Shown piece by piece: positions 52,305 to 59,873 of a DNA stretch of 59,873 bases; position 1 is the first letter of the stretch; each line of letters opens with the position of its first letter. The notes under the pieces were generated by a model. It was not told where the DNA came from, did no database searches, and saw only the letters and a list, made by a program, of their open reading frames with translations. The position numbers and the translations under genes are program-made. The stretch spans positions 1 through 59,873 of the forward strand of contig CALWAR010000120.1 in assembly GCA_944375765.1 (NCBI GenBank), read 5' to 3'. The stretch is from an uncultured Mediterraneibacter sp. GTDB taxonomy: Bacteria; Bacillota; Clostridia; Lachnospirales; Lachnospiraceae.

Positions 52305-53570
52305 TTATTGATCCTCTGTCTCAACGAACCGGATCTCCCCGCCGTCTTCTTCCTGTGCAAGGTCCCCGTAAGGCTCCTCATCCAGCGGCCCGCCATAGTC
52401 TTCGTAGTTCTCATAAGCGTCGTCGCCGTAACCGACGTCTTCATATCCGTCGTAATCCTCCTCATAGTCTCCGGTATAACCCTCTTCGCCTATGAGTCCC
52501 ATCTGTTCCATATAGTTTTCAGGAAGATCGCCTGCTTCGATCGCCTGCGTCTCACTCTTGATATCGATCTTGTAGCCCGTAAGCCTTGCTGCAAGACGGG
52601 CGTTCTGTCCTTCTTTTCCGATGGCAAGCGAGAGCTGATAATCCGGGACGATCACGTTCGCCACTTTCTCTTCAGGATCCGCCATGACTGAGATGACCTT
52701 TGCCGGACTCAGTGCATTTTCAATGAGAAGCGCCGGGTTTTCATCCCAGTTGATGATATCGATCTTCTCACCCCGAAGCTCCTGGACGACCGCGTTGACT
52801 CTTGCTCCGTTCATGCCTACGCAGGCTCCCACCGGATCGACGTTCGGATCGTTGGACCACACTGCCATCTTTGTGCGGGATCCGGCCTCGCGGGCAATGC
52901 TCCTGATCTCCACAGTGCCGTCGCGCACCTCGGCTACTTCTGCCTCGAAAAGGCGCTTTACAAGCTCCGGGTGTGTACGGGAGACAAGGATCCTCGGACC
53001 TCTCGGTGTGTTCTTTACTTCCACCACATAGAGCTTGATGCGCTCTGTCGGCCTGAACGTTTCCCCTTTCACCTGCTCATTCTCAGTGAGCATAGCGTCT
53101 GCTCTCCCAAGGTTAATGCTGATATTTTTTCCTACATAACGCTGAACGATACCCGTCACGATATCTTTCTCTTTCTCAAAATACTGATCGAATACAACTT
53201 TCCGCTCTTCTTCACGGATTTTCTGAAGTATCAGGTTCTTTGCATTCTGCGTCGCGATACGCCCGAATTCCCTGGAGTGTACCGGTATCTGAGCGATATC
53301 TCCGACCTGGAGGGACGAATCGATCTTATCCGCTTCCTCAAGACTGATCTCCAGCGCCGGGTTCGTCACTTCTTCGACGACCGTCTTCTCCGCATAGACT
53401 GCATAATCACATGTCTCCCGATCCATGACCACTTTGATGTTCTCGGCAGTCCCGAAATGGTTCTTGCAGGCGCTGATCAGTGAATTCTCGATCGCATCCA
53501 TCATAACGTCTCTGCTGATGTTCTTTTCCTTTTCAAGGATTGTCAATGCTTCCATTAACTCTGTGTTCAT
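52305..53570 (-). CDS. nusA: Transcription termination/antitermination factor NusA
   Basis: A 421-residue NusA: N-terminal RNA-polymerase-binding domain, S1 domain (EEKDIVTGIVQRYVGKNISINLG) and two KH domains (VGACVGMNGARVNAVVQEL; LAIGKEGQNARLAARLTGYKIDI). The C-terminal ~65 residues are an acidic Asp/Glu/Tyr/Gly tail (EEDYDGYEDVGYGDDAYENY), longer than usual for Firmicute NusA. AGGAGGAAGC precedes the ATG. Confidence 0.96.
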   Translation of the reverse strand: MNTELMEALTILEKEKNISRDVMMDAIENSLISACKNHFGTAENIKVVMDRETCDYAVYAEKTVVEEVTNPALEISLEEADKIDSSLQVGDIAQIPVHSREFGRIATQNAKNLILQKIREEERKVVFDQYFEKEKDIVTGIVQRYVGKNISINLGRADAMLTENEQVKGETFRPTERIKLYVVEVKNTPRGPRILVSRTHPELVKRLFEAEVAEVRDGTVEIRSIAREAGSRTKMAVWSNDPNVDPVGACVGMNGARVNAVVQELRGEKIDIINWDENPALLIENALSPAKVISVMADPEEKVANVIVPDYQLSLAIGKEGQNARLAARLTGYKIDIKSETQAIEAGDLPENYMEQMGLIGEEGYTGDYEEDYDGYEDVGYGDDAYENYEDYGGPLDEEPYGDLAQEEDGGEIRFVETEDQ

Positions 53571-53595
53571 TCTTACGCTTCCTCCTAAAAATCAA

Positions 53596-54063
53596 TTAAA
53601 AATCCAAAGCCAGACGGATCAGTGCGATGTCCGCACGTTTAAATGTCTGTTCTGTATCATCTTCATACGCGATCGTGACAGTTTCTCCGTCATATCTCTT
53701 AAGTATTCCCGTAAATTCTTTCTGCCGGTCTATGGCGCGGTAAGTGCGGATCTCCACTTCCTCACCGATACTCCTGGCAAAATCTTTTTCTTTCTTAAGA
53801 GGTCTTCCAAGACCGGGGGAACTCACCTCAAACACATACGAGTCTTCGATATAGTCTTTCTCGTCAAGAATATCCGAGAACCGTCTGCTGACCGCCTCGC
53901 AGTCGTCTACTGTGATGCCGCCCGGTTTGTCGATATATGCCCGAAGATACCAGACGCCCCCCTCTTTTACGTACTCCACATCCACCAGTTCAAATCCCAG
54001 TCCTGTAACGACCGGCTCCAGGAGCTCTTCAGTCTTCTGTTCATATTCTTCTCTTCTGGACAC
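53596..54063 (-). CDS. rimP: Ribosome maturation factor RimP
   Basis: A 155-residue RimP for 30S assembly: LEPVVTGLGFELVDVEYVKEGG, RAYIDKPGGITVDDCEAVSR and YVFEVSSPGLGRPLKKEKDF. GTG 54063 is supported by AAAGGAAG and by a length matching Bacillus RimP; an ATG further upstream would use part of the leader. First gene of the nusA operon. Confidence 0.94.
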   Translation of the reverse strand: MSRREEYEQKTEELLEPVVTGLGFELVDVEYVKEGGVWYLRAYIDKPGGITVDDCEAVSRRFSDILDEKDYIEDSYVFEVSSPGLGRPLKKEKDFARSIGEEVEIRTYRAIDRQKEFTGILKRYDGETVTIAYEDDTEQTFKRADIALIRLALDF

Positions 54064-54141
54064 GTTATACTTCCTTTCCTTTATGATATTCTGTTTCATA
54101 CAGCACAGCGGGTACACTCTGCAATGTTCCCGCACCAACAA

Positions 54142-54169
54142 AGAAGAGTGAACTTTCGTTCACTCTTCT
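54142..54169 (-). promoter_or_regulatory. Hairpin at the 5' end of the rimP-nusA transcript
   Basis: A perfect 12-bp stem, AGAAGAGTGAAC with GTTCACTCTTCT, closed in the minus-strand RNA by a GAAA tetraloop. It starts ~15 nt after the predicted transcription start and is followed by TTTGTT. It may stabilise the mRNA or act as an early attenuator; its function is unknown. Confidence 0.6.
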
Positions 54170-54190
54170 GCCGGGTTCCTTATGTAACTG

Positions 54191-54219
54191 TTTATAACAC
54201 TAACACTTTTTGATGTAAA
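54191..54219 (-). promoter_or_regulatory. Promoter of the rimP-nusA-infB operon
   Basis: On the minus strand, TTTACA (54219-54214) and TATAAA (54196-54191) with 17 bp between. Start site near 54184 leaves a leader of ~120 nt. Confidence 0.7.
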
Positions 54220-54293
54220 AATCAAGAGGTTTTTCCTGCATTTTCTAATATTATCTTTCAAAAAATGCCAGAAATAAATATAAGGAATCCTTT

Positions 54294-54947
54294 TCAACCG
54301 AAAACCGACATATCAATAATCCGGTCTGCTTGTTTTGCCATCTCGTTATTATGAGTGACCATGATTACTGTTTTATTATATTTCCCTGACAGATCTTTCA
54401 GCAGATGAAAGGACTTATCCGCCGCCACCTGATCAAGCGCCCCTGTAGGTTCATCTGCCAGAACCACTCCTCCTGGCTTTACAAGTGTGCGTGCCAGTGC
54501 GACTCTTTGCTGTTCTCCTCCTGATAATGTGTTTACTCTTTCATCTTTCAATGGCAAAAGATCCACTTTCTGCAGGATTTCTTCTATTTTTTTCAGTTTA
54601 TCTTTTTGGGAACAGTCCACAAAATTCATTGCCAGATAAAGATTCTGGCAAATTGTCATTTCTGTTATCAGAGCAAACGACTGAAATAAATAGTTTATCG
54701 TTTTTCTCCGAAGATGCGTTGCTTCCCTGCTTTCAATTTCAGGTAGTTTCTTGCCGCATATTTTTATCTTTCCTTTATCATAAGTTTCGAGAGCTCCAAT
54801 CATATTCAATAATGTAGACTTGCCACAACCTGACGGACCAACTAAAGCGATGAACTCTCCTTGTAATACAGAAAAACTTATATTATCAAAGATTACCCGT
54901 GATCCAAATCTTTTTGTTACATTTTCTACTTCTACTGCTTTCACCAT
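54294..54947 (-). CDS. ABC transporter ATPase, lactococcin-972/bacteriocin-export type
   Basis: A 217-residue ATPase: Walker A GPSGCGKST, Q-loop YLFQSFALITEMTICQNL, signature LSGGEQQRVALART, Walker B VVLADEPTGALD and H-loop THNNE. The block LFQSFALI..NL with the short length resembles the lactococcin-972-group ABC family (TIGR03608), more than MacB or LolD. AAAGGAG precedes the ATG; it lies 5 bp after the permease gene, so the two form one transporter. Base composition is visibly AT-richer than the core to its left. Confidence 0.82.
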   Translation of the reverse strand: MVKAVEVENVTKRFGSRVIFDNISFSVLQGEFIALVGPSGCGKSTLLNMIGALETYDKGKIKICGKKLPEIESREATHLRRKTINYLFQSFALITEMTICQNLYLAMNFVDCSQKDKLKKIEEILQKVDLLPLKDERVNTLSGGEQQRVALARTLVKPGGVVLADEPTGALDQVAADKSFHLLKDLSGKYNKTVIMVTHNNEMAKQADRIIDMSVFG

Positions 54948-54951
54948 AATA

Positions 54952-57168
54952 TCAATCTCCTTTAAACGCCAGCAATACTCTTTCTAATTCATTTCGCGAC
55001 ATATATTTTATAAATATCAGCGCCTGTAACAATAAAACCAGTACCATGAGCATAAAACCAAATTTAGATTGCAAGATTAGCATTGTAAGAAGTTCAATTC
55101 CGCCCACTCCTGCCAGAAATATAACCGGCCCTCTGTAAATCTGCCAGAAACTGAATCCCAAAAATTTTTTTACGTTTATTTTTTCCTGATTTGCAATTCG
55201 GAAAATTGTCGCCAATATAATTAACAGGCCGATTAAAATGACAAGCAGGACAAGGAAAACCAGCCCGAACCATGACATCGTCAACCATAATTCTTTTTGC
55301 AGTCCATCTATATAATTTGATACCTTTGAAAACGTTATCTCATTATCTGATAAATGATACTGTGCAAAAACAGATGGATCTGTATACTTAACCATTGTCG
55401 CTTCATCAGAGAATTTTATATACCCCTCAAATCCGTTTGCCCTCAAACTCTCCGTTTCAAAATATCTCATATTTTCAGGAGTAGCAATATAAATGACAGG
55501 TTCCTTTGTAACTGACGAGTGTTCAGATGCTGTTGCCCAGGTAAAAAAATCTGTATCCGCCTCGTATGTTGAATATTCAAATTGAGGATGTTTTGTAAAT
55601 CGGGTCTGAATATCACCATCACTGAGATTTTTGGCAGTACTTTCCTCAAACCATCTTTCTATCTGACTCCGATTTGTTTCTGACATATTTTCCGGAAACA
55701 GATATACCCTTGTCCCTTTTTCTGCTTTCCGGATCAGGTTATCCGGCACATGGATTTCCAGCATTTCCAAATAATTTGGAGATGCGACAAAATACCAGAA
55801 CGGTTTATCCGGAATTGATTGATAAAGATTATTTTGTTTCCACAAAGCTAAAACATCATTATCATAATACGTAGTGTTGATAAGATATACGCCTTCCTCT
55901 CCGGCAATATCTGAATACCAGTTATAAATATCTTCATCTAATTGTTTTGAACGTCCGGTAAAACTATCCGCATCTTCACCCACAGAAATATCACTGAGTA
56001 TTTCATAGTCGGCTACACTGTTCCACTGTTTCGCAAGTCTGGCATTTTCTGCCAGGTACTGAATCGGCTGATCGACATAGCTTCCGCAAAATGTGATACC
56101 GGCGCTAAAGATTAAGTAGCCAAAAACTCCCAAAATATAAAGCGCTTTTTTGGGAATCCGTCCTCTGATTGCGTCAATCGACTTTGTCAGAACAATCACG
56201 ATTGATGCAATCGCCATTTCAAGTGCGGTTATCAAAGCATTAATAAACGCTGAGAGTGCAAAAAAGCTAAATAGTATTCCGGATATCTGGTTCCAGCCTG
56301 AAATTAAGTATCCTGCAATAATCAATATAGGAATACATATTATCGTAAATAAGAAATTATCTCCAAAGATTCCATGTATAAAAGCCGCTTTAGACCATCC
56401 TAATAATGCTAATTTCCCCTGCTTATCGAGATTTCTCACAGCTATTACAAGTAAAGCAACCGAATTTAACACGATTTGTACAAACAGAAGAACGATGAGT
56501 ATATCTCTGGTAAAACTGTTATCCTGTATCTCTCCGCTCATCGGTGTCAGCAATTCATCTTGTGTGAGTTCTGCAATATCCGTCAAACCATTCAAAAAAT
56601 TATCTGTGGATGCTAAATCTCCGCTCACCGTATATACGCCATTTATGGTTTCACTTTCATTAACAAGCTGCGTTAACTGCTTGATAACTATTTTGTCCCC
56701 GAAACAAAATCCCGGGATATCAGCAATCATGTGAATGCTTCCCTCATCCATTCCCAGGGTACTCTCAGTATTTTTTGAAGATAGAAGTTGTTCTATCTGA
56801 GATACATTAACAATCTTCTGCCCCATAAATGAAAGCTCTGATGTCGTATCAGAAACTATTCCGCACACTCCAAACTTATAACCGCCAAATCCCCCGTCAT
56901 TTTCTAACAGAGAATCCCTTCGTACAATGAAAAGCCGCTCCTTATTTGCCATCTCATAGAAATAATTCTCAACAGATTGGTTTTCGTCAGCAGGAATGTC
57001 ACGTAAATAAACAGTAATACTTTCATTGCCGCTCTGATAATTTCTCCATGTTTCTATATACTTCTGGTCAAGAAAAAATATTGTAAGCAGGGCAAGTAAT
57101 ATGCCCTGCGTCACAATCAGTATATTAACAAAGTACCGTATCCTGCCAATCAGTGATATTCTTGTCAT
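54952..57168 (-). CDS. Large FtsX-like permease, bacteriocin-associated integral membrane type
   Basis: A ~738-residue membrane protein: N-terminal helix (VNILIVTQGILLALLTIFF), an extracellular segment (~40-215), four central helices (~220-365), a second large extracellular region (~370-635) and three C-terminal helices (LVFLVLLVILIGLLIILATIF). This FtsX-like layout with an associated small ATPase matches bacteriocin-associated (DUF1430/TIGR01654-like) proteins seen as putative immunity or export factors. ATG 57168 is chosen for AAGGG 9 bp upstream; ATG 57186 lacks such a site. Substrate unknown. Confidence 0.75.
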   Translation of the reverse strand: MTRISLIGRIRYFVNILIVTQGILLALLTIFFLDQKYIETWRNYQSGNESITVYLRDIPADENQSVENYFYEMANKERLFIVRRDSLLENDGGFGGYKFGVCGIVSDTTSELSFMGQKIVNVSQIEQLLSSKNTESTLGMDEGSIHMIADIPGFCFGDKIVIKQLTQLVNESETINGVYTVSGDLASTDNFLNGLTDIAELTQDELLTPMSGEIQDNSFTRDILIVLLFVQIVLNSVALLVIAVRNLDKQGKLALLGWSKAAFIHGIFGDNFLFTIICIPILIIAGYLISGWNQISGILFSFFALSAFINALITALEMAIASIVIVLTKSIDAIRGRIPKKALYILGVFGYLIFSAGITFCGSYVDQPIQYLAENARLAKQWNSVADYEILSDISVGEDADSFTGRSKQLDEDIYNWYSDIAGEEGVYLINTTYYDNDVLALWKQNNLYQSIPDKPFWYFVASPNYLEMLEIHVPDNLIRKAEKGTRVYLFPENMSETNRSQIERWFEESTAKNLSDGDIQTRFTKHPQFEYSTYEADTDFFTWATASEHSSVTKEPVIYIATPENMRYFETESLRANGFEGYIKFSDEATMVKYTDPSVFAQYHLSDNEITFSKVSNYIDGLQKELWLTMSWFGLVFLVLLVILIGLLIILATIFRIANQEKINVKKFLGFSFWQIYRGPVIFLAGVGGIELLTMLILQSKFGFMLMVLVLLLQALIFIKYMSRNELERVLLAFKGD

Positions 57169-57222
57169 AAATTTATACCCTTTCATCGACCGTATTGCCC
57201 CTTGTACACCGACGCTAACTCA

Positions 57223-57251
57223 AGTATAAACTATGGTTTTGTTTTATTACG
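57223..57251 (-). promoter_or_regulatory. Probable activator-dependent promoter of the ABC/permease genes
   Basis: On the minus strand a good -10 TATACT (57228-57223) has no good -35 at 17 bp (CGTAAT). One arm of an 11-bp inverted repeat lies just upstream (57265-57255), as expected if a response regulator compensates. Confidence 0.4.
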
Positions 57252-57254
57252 AAA

Positions 57255-57323
57255 TACTGAATAAAACACTTTTTCTCCCGAAAAATCGTACTGGTTCCAG
57301 GAAAAAACAACGTTTATTCAGTA
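57255..57323. promoter_or_regulatory. Spaced inverted repeat in the divergent control region
   Basis: TACTGAATAAA at 57255-57265 and its exact reverse complement TTTATTCAGTA at 57313-57323, 47 bp apart. Each arm sits just upstream of the -35 region of one of the two divergent promoters, so a dimeric regulator, perhaps the LytTR protein encoded here, could activate both. Confidence 0.55.
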
Positions 57324-57330
57324 ATAATCG

Positions 57331-57359
57331 TTGATTTCAAAAAATCTAAGTAATATAAT
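57331..57359 (+). promoter_or_regulatory. Promoter of the histidine kinase/response regulator genes
   Basis: TTGATT (57331-57336) and TATAAT (57354-57359) with 17 bp between; the inverted-repeat arm ends 7 bp upstream of the -35. Confidence 0.65.
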
Positions 57360-57404
57360 GAATGTGTTTCCAGACAAAAATAACGAAAGGGCTTAGAGAT
57401 TACA

Positions 57405-58721
57405 ATGCAGGCAATGCAAATACTCCCGTATATTTTAAGTGTTTTTTCCTATTTGCTTCCTATTTGCTGCTTTCTGCCGTTTAAGTTAAAGCTCAGAGAA
57501 AAAGTTATCTTATTCATCATATTACTAATTAATATACTTCTGATCGGATTTGTTCTGGGAAATACAGGTGTCATCTTATTAATCTTAAGCACTTGCATCT
57601 ATATTGCTTTCCTTGATCATAACCGCCTGATGAATATCTATGTTTTTATTGCGACCTATCTTTTTTGTGTACTGTGGGATAATCTTTTTTCTTTATTGTG
57701 GGATACATTCATCTACCCCATTGCAAATTTACAATCCCACTTAACATACTATATTTTTTATATTATTTCATACATTGTGCTCTTAGCTTGTATTTGTCCA
57801 ATCATAGGGCGGCTGTTTCATTTGATTATTCACAAAATACATGCGGGACTTTCCAAATGGTTGCTATTACTTATTGCTACAAATCTGGCCACCTGCCTGT
57901 TTATTTTTTTATTTAATATAGTAATTGGAGAATATATTGGGTACAGTCGGAAAATTATAACTTTTAACTGCATCTTATTTGCCTGTTACTTTATCATTAG
58001 TACGGTATTGATTGTAAACATCATCAAAGCCCATATGGACAAAGTAGACATGAATATGAGGCAGGACTCATATAACAGACTGCAGGAATATACAAATCAA
58101 ATTGAAAATATGTACTCCTCTCTCCGATCTTTCAAACATGATTATTCTAATATTATGCTTTCTATGTCAGGGTATATTGAAGCGAATGATATGGAAGGTT
58201 TGAGAGATTATTTTGACAAAGAGATTCTTCCGCTGAGTAAAAACATTACGAAAAATGCGGCTCATATAAACCAGCTGATTAATATTAAGACTACAGGACT
58301 GAAAAGTATCATTTCATCAAAATTATTGTATGCAATCGAACTCAATATCAATGTCAGCATAGAAGTAACCGATGAAGTAAATTCAATTCCTATGGATACA
58401 CTGGATTTATGTCGCATTGTTGGAATTTTTCTTGATAATGCAATCGAGGCCACCTTAGAAACAGAGCACCCTTCAATTCGCTTCGCATTGATTAATCTGG
58501 ATACAGAATATATATTTGTTATTTCCAACACCTTTTTAGAAAAAGGGATTCCATATGCTACATTGGCAAAGCCTAATGTATCTACAAAAGGAGTAAATCG
58601 TGGAATAGGACTGTATAATGCCCATGAAATTACCGCTAAATACAATTATGTCTTCTTAGATACTGAAATCAAAAATAAATCCTTTGTACAGCGACTTCAA
58701 ATTTCCAAATCTCATACATAA
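57405..58721 (+). CDS. AgrC-like GHKL sensor histidine kinase
   Basis: A 438-residue kinase. The first ~215 residues form about six hydrophobic helices (no extracellular PAS domain), as in peptide-sensing AgrC/ComD kinases. A dimerisation helix has FKHDYSNIMLSMSGYI with the phospho-acceptor His245; the ATPase domain has IFLDNAIEATLE (N box) and KGVNRGIGLYNAHEI (G box). AAAGGG is ~13 bp upstream. No AgrB/AgrD-like or signal-peptide gene was found nearby, so the ligand is unknown. Confidence 0.85.
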   Translation: MQAMQILPYILSVFSYLLPICCFLPFKLKLREKVILFIILLINILLIGFVLGNTGVILLILSTCIYIAFLDHNRLMNIYVFIATYLFCVLWDNLFSLLWDTFIYPIANLQSHLTYYIFYIISYIVLLACICPIIGRLFHLIIHKIHAGLSKWLLLLIATNLATCLFIFLFNIVIGEYIGYSRKIITFNCILFACYFIISTVLIVNIIKAHMDKVDMNMRQDSYNRLQEYTNQIENMYSSLRSFKHDYSNIMLSMSGYIEANDMEGLRDYFDKEILPLSKNITKNAAHINQLINIKTTGLKSIISSKLLYAIELNINVSIEVTDEVNSIPMDTLDLCRIVGIFLDNAIEATLETEHPSIRFALINLDTEYIFVISNTFLEKGIPYATLAKPNVSTKGVNRGIGLYNAHEITAKYNYVFLDTEIKNKSFVQRLQISKSHT

Positions 58722-58792
58722 AAAAGCTGGAATGAATAACAGCACGGATTATTGCATAATAAACACAATAAAAGTAAGGAGTGATACCGGAC

Positions 58793-59527
58793 ATGATTGA
58801 TATTTTCATCTGTGAAGATAACCCAAAGCAGTTAAATCTCTTCAAAAAGTATATATCCAATTTCGTTCTTATGGAAGGATTTGATATGCGGATTGTACAG
58901 GCTACCGCTGATCCGCATCAGCTTCTCAAAGAGATTTTAACTGCAGAAAACACCGGGCTTTTCTTTCTCGACATTGATTTAAAATCCGATATGAATGGTC
59001 TGGCCCTGGCGCAGAGGATCCGCCAGATTCAGCCTCGCTGTTTTATTGTCTTTATTACATCTCATTCAGAGATGAGTTTCCTCACCTTTCAATATAAAGC
59101 TGAGGCTCTTGATTTTATCGTAAAGGATACTGCAGAACATATAAAATCCAAGATTCATGAATGTCTCCTGGATGTAAATAATAAATATACTTCACTGAAC
59201 AATGATGTTACCCGGACCTTTACAATTAACCAGAATGATAAGCGAATTGTAATCGATTATAACGATATCATTTTTTTTGAAACATCCAGCAATATCCATA
59301 AAATCATTTTACATGCAAGAAAACGTGTCACCGAATTCACGGGGCAGCTAAAAGATATTGAGCAGCAACTGGACTATCGTTTTTATAGATGCCATACATC
59401 GTATATCATTAACAAAGATAATATCGCTGATGCAGATTTCAAAGAGCTGACCGTCCACATGAATAACGGGGAAAGCTGTCCTGTTTCTGTAAGGAGAAAG
59501 AAAGGATTAAAGAAATTGATGCAATGA
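58793..59527 (+). CDS. LytTR-family response regulator (AgrA-like)
   Basis: A 244-residue regulator: receiver domain (IFICEDNPKQLNLF; phospho-acceptor Asp60 in FFLDIDL; FITSHSEMSFLTFQYKAEALDFIVKD) and a C-terminal LytTR DNA-binding domain (IVIDYNDIIFFETSSNIHKI, RFYRCHTSYIINKDNI). AAGGAG 11 bp before ATG 58793 fixes the start; GTG 58781 directly abuts it. Paired with the kinase upstream; likely target is the divergent ABC/permease promoter. Confidence 0.88.
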   Translation: MIDIFICEDNPKQLNLFKKYISNFVLMEGFDMRIVQATADPHQLLKEILTAENTGLFFLDIDLKSDMNGLALAQRIRQIQPRCFIVFITSHSEMSFLTFQYKAEALDFIVKDTAEHIKSKIHECLLDVNNKYTSLNNDVTRTFTINQNDKRIVIDYNDIIFFETSSNIHKIILHARKRVTEFTGQLKDIEQQLDYRFYRCHTSYIINKDNIADADFKELTVHMNNGESCPVSVRRKKGLKKLMQ

Positions 59528-59624
59528 GACAGACCAGTGCAATATGATGCAGGCAACATTTTAAGTTAATTTACATATATCAAATAACTGCGGTATGCCT
59601 TAATGAACCTGATTAAAATCAAAA

Positions 59625-59649
59625 GGCCGGTGAATCCCCTCCACCGGCC
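59625..59649 (-). terminator. Terminator of the partial dehydrogenase gene
   Basis: GGCCGGTG (59625-59632) pairs with CACCGGCC (59642-59649). On the minus strand it is followed by TTTTGATTTT, so it mainly serves the minus-strand gene 90 bp away. No clear plus-strand T tract follows. Confidence 0.7.
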
Positions 59650-59738
59650 ATAAACTCAGTCGATATATTTAACCAAATCCTGTGTCCTGACCGCTTGAAT
59701 CCATCTTTTTATTGCAATATGACCTTATTTTTCCCCGG

Positions 59739-59873
59739 TCAAATTTTAATCACTGCTTTGACAAGATCTGTCTTATTGTTTACAGCCTCGTCAAATGCTT
59801 CCTGTATCTGTTCCAGATCAAATCTGTGCGTAACGATTTTCTTTACGTCAATAGCTCCGCTCGCCACTGCCGC
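59739..59873 (-). CDS. C-terminal end of a medium-chain (zinc-type) alcohol dehydrogenase, partial
   Basis: The last 44 residues of a gene that enters from the right edge. The reading AAVASGAIDVKKIVTHRFDLE, then QIQEAFDEAVNN and a final AVIKI, matches the C-terminus of sorbitol/threonine/alcohol dehydrogenases of the medium-chain family. The stop TGA is at 59741-59739. Substrate and metal sites lie outside the window. Confidence 0.75.
   Translation of the reverse strand, partial: AAVASGAIDVKKIVTHRFDLEQIQEAFDEAVNNKTDLVKAVIKI

Noticed and set aside
54230..54293. GCATTTT/AAAATGC hairpin after the ABC ATPase gene as a terminator
   Set aside because: The stem is AT-rich with a long loop and no T tract follows on the minus strand.
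57233..57334. 33-codon open frame in the divergent control region, considered as a signal peptide gene
   Set aside because: No ribosome-binding site, overlaps both promoter regions and the inverted repeat, and has no leader or double-glycine motif.
1..59873. CRISPR arrays, tRNA/rRNA genes, insertion sequences
   Set aside because: I scanned for regularly spaced repeats, cloverleaf-like segments and transposase motifs and found none convincing; the only repeat arrays are in coding low-complexity regions.

Overview
This window looks like a chromosomal segment of a Gram-positive anaerobe of the class Clostridia, most likely family Lachnospiraceae. The inference rests on gene order and protein character: the TIGR03960/TIGR03936/RNase G/rplU-prp-rpmA-obg cluster, a Min system that includes MinE, the ylm/sepF cluster next to lspA-rluD, and strong AGGAGG ribosome-binding sites. 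No 16S or other direct taxonomic marker is present. Nearly all of it is core housekeeping DNA. The exception is the distinctly AT-rich last ~5.5 kb (about 54.2-59.6 kb), which looks like an accessory insert.

Layout. (1) 0-9.1 kb, plus strand: the end of a B12/radical-SAM protein, its partner TIGR03936, RNase G, an aspartate kinase with its own promoter, a CBS protein, then an L21-leader-controlled ribosomal operon (rplU, the L27-processing protease prp, rpmA with an N-terminal extension, obg, yhbY, nadD, yqeK, rsfS), closed by a terminator shared with lexA. (2) 9.2-11.6 kb: an SOS locus. lexA diverges from a YneA-like LysM division inhibitor across about 105 bp holding five LexA-box-like palindromes, followed by a XerS-like tyrosine recombinase. 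(3) 11.6-15.2 kb: a FUSC-family membrane protein, ttcA and a cytidylate-kinase-like protein. (4) 15.3-20.5 kb, minus strand: HlyD-like protein, yggS, sepF, ylmH, lspA, rluD. (5) 20.6-31.3 kb: a DUF378 protein, then on the minus strand radC-mreB-mreC-mreD-PBP2-minC-minD-minE-rodA-mgsA-dac, a cell-shape and division-site cluster. (6) 31.4-41.1 kb, minus: mutS-mutL-miaA, a COG4100 PLP enzyme and two FAD-dependent oxidoreductases. (7) 41.3-42.7 kb: a CPBP protease and a CmpB-type membrane protein. (8) 42.9-54.2 kb, minus: rimP-nusA-ylxR-ylxQ-infB-rbfA-nrnA-truB-ribF, then rpsO and pnp with their own promoters. (9) 54.3-59.5 kb: an ABC ATPase and a large FtsX-like permease resembling lactococcin-972-type bacteriocin export/immunity transporters, divergent from an Agr-like GHKL histidine kinase and LytTR response regulator. 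The window ends inside a zinc-type alcohol dehydrogenase on the minus strand.

How the parts work together. The core blocks couple ribosome maturation and translation initiation (Obg, RsfS, RimP, NusA, InfB, RbfA), cell elongation and septum placement (Mre, RodA, PBP2, Min, SepF), and DNA repair (MutS/L, RadC, LexA). The most notable signals are the dense LexA operator array with the adjacent XerS-like recombinase and a possible dif-like sequence, a ~240-residue insertion in the PBP2 catalytic domain, an MreB with altered nucleotide-binding motifs, and the AT-rich transporter/two-component island with a spaced 11-bp inverted repeat between its divergent promoters. I saw no rRNA, tRNA, CRISPR array, insertion sequence or prophage. 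No stretch over 300 bases lacks a gene. Every call comes from reading the sequence; no database search was run.
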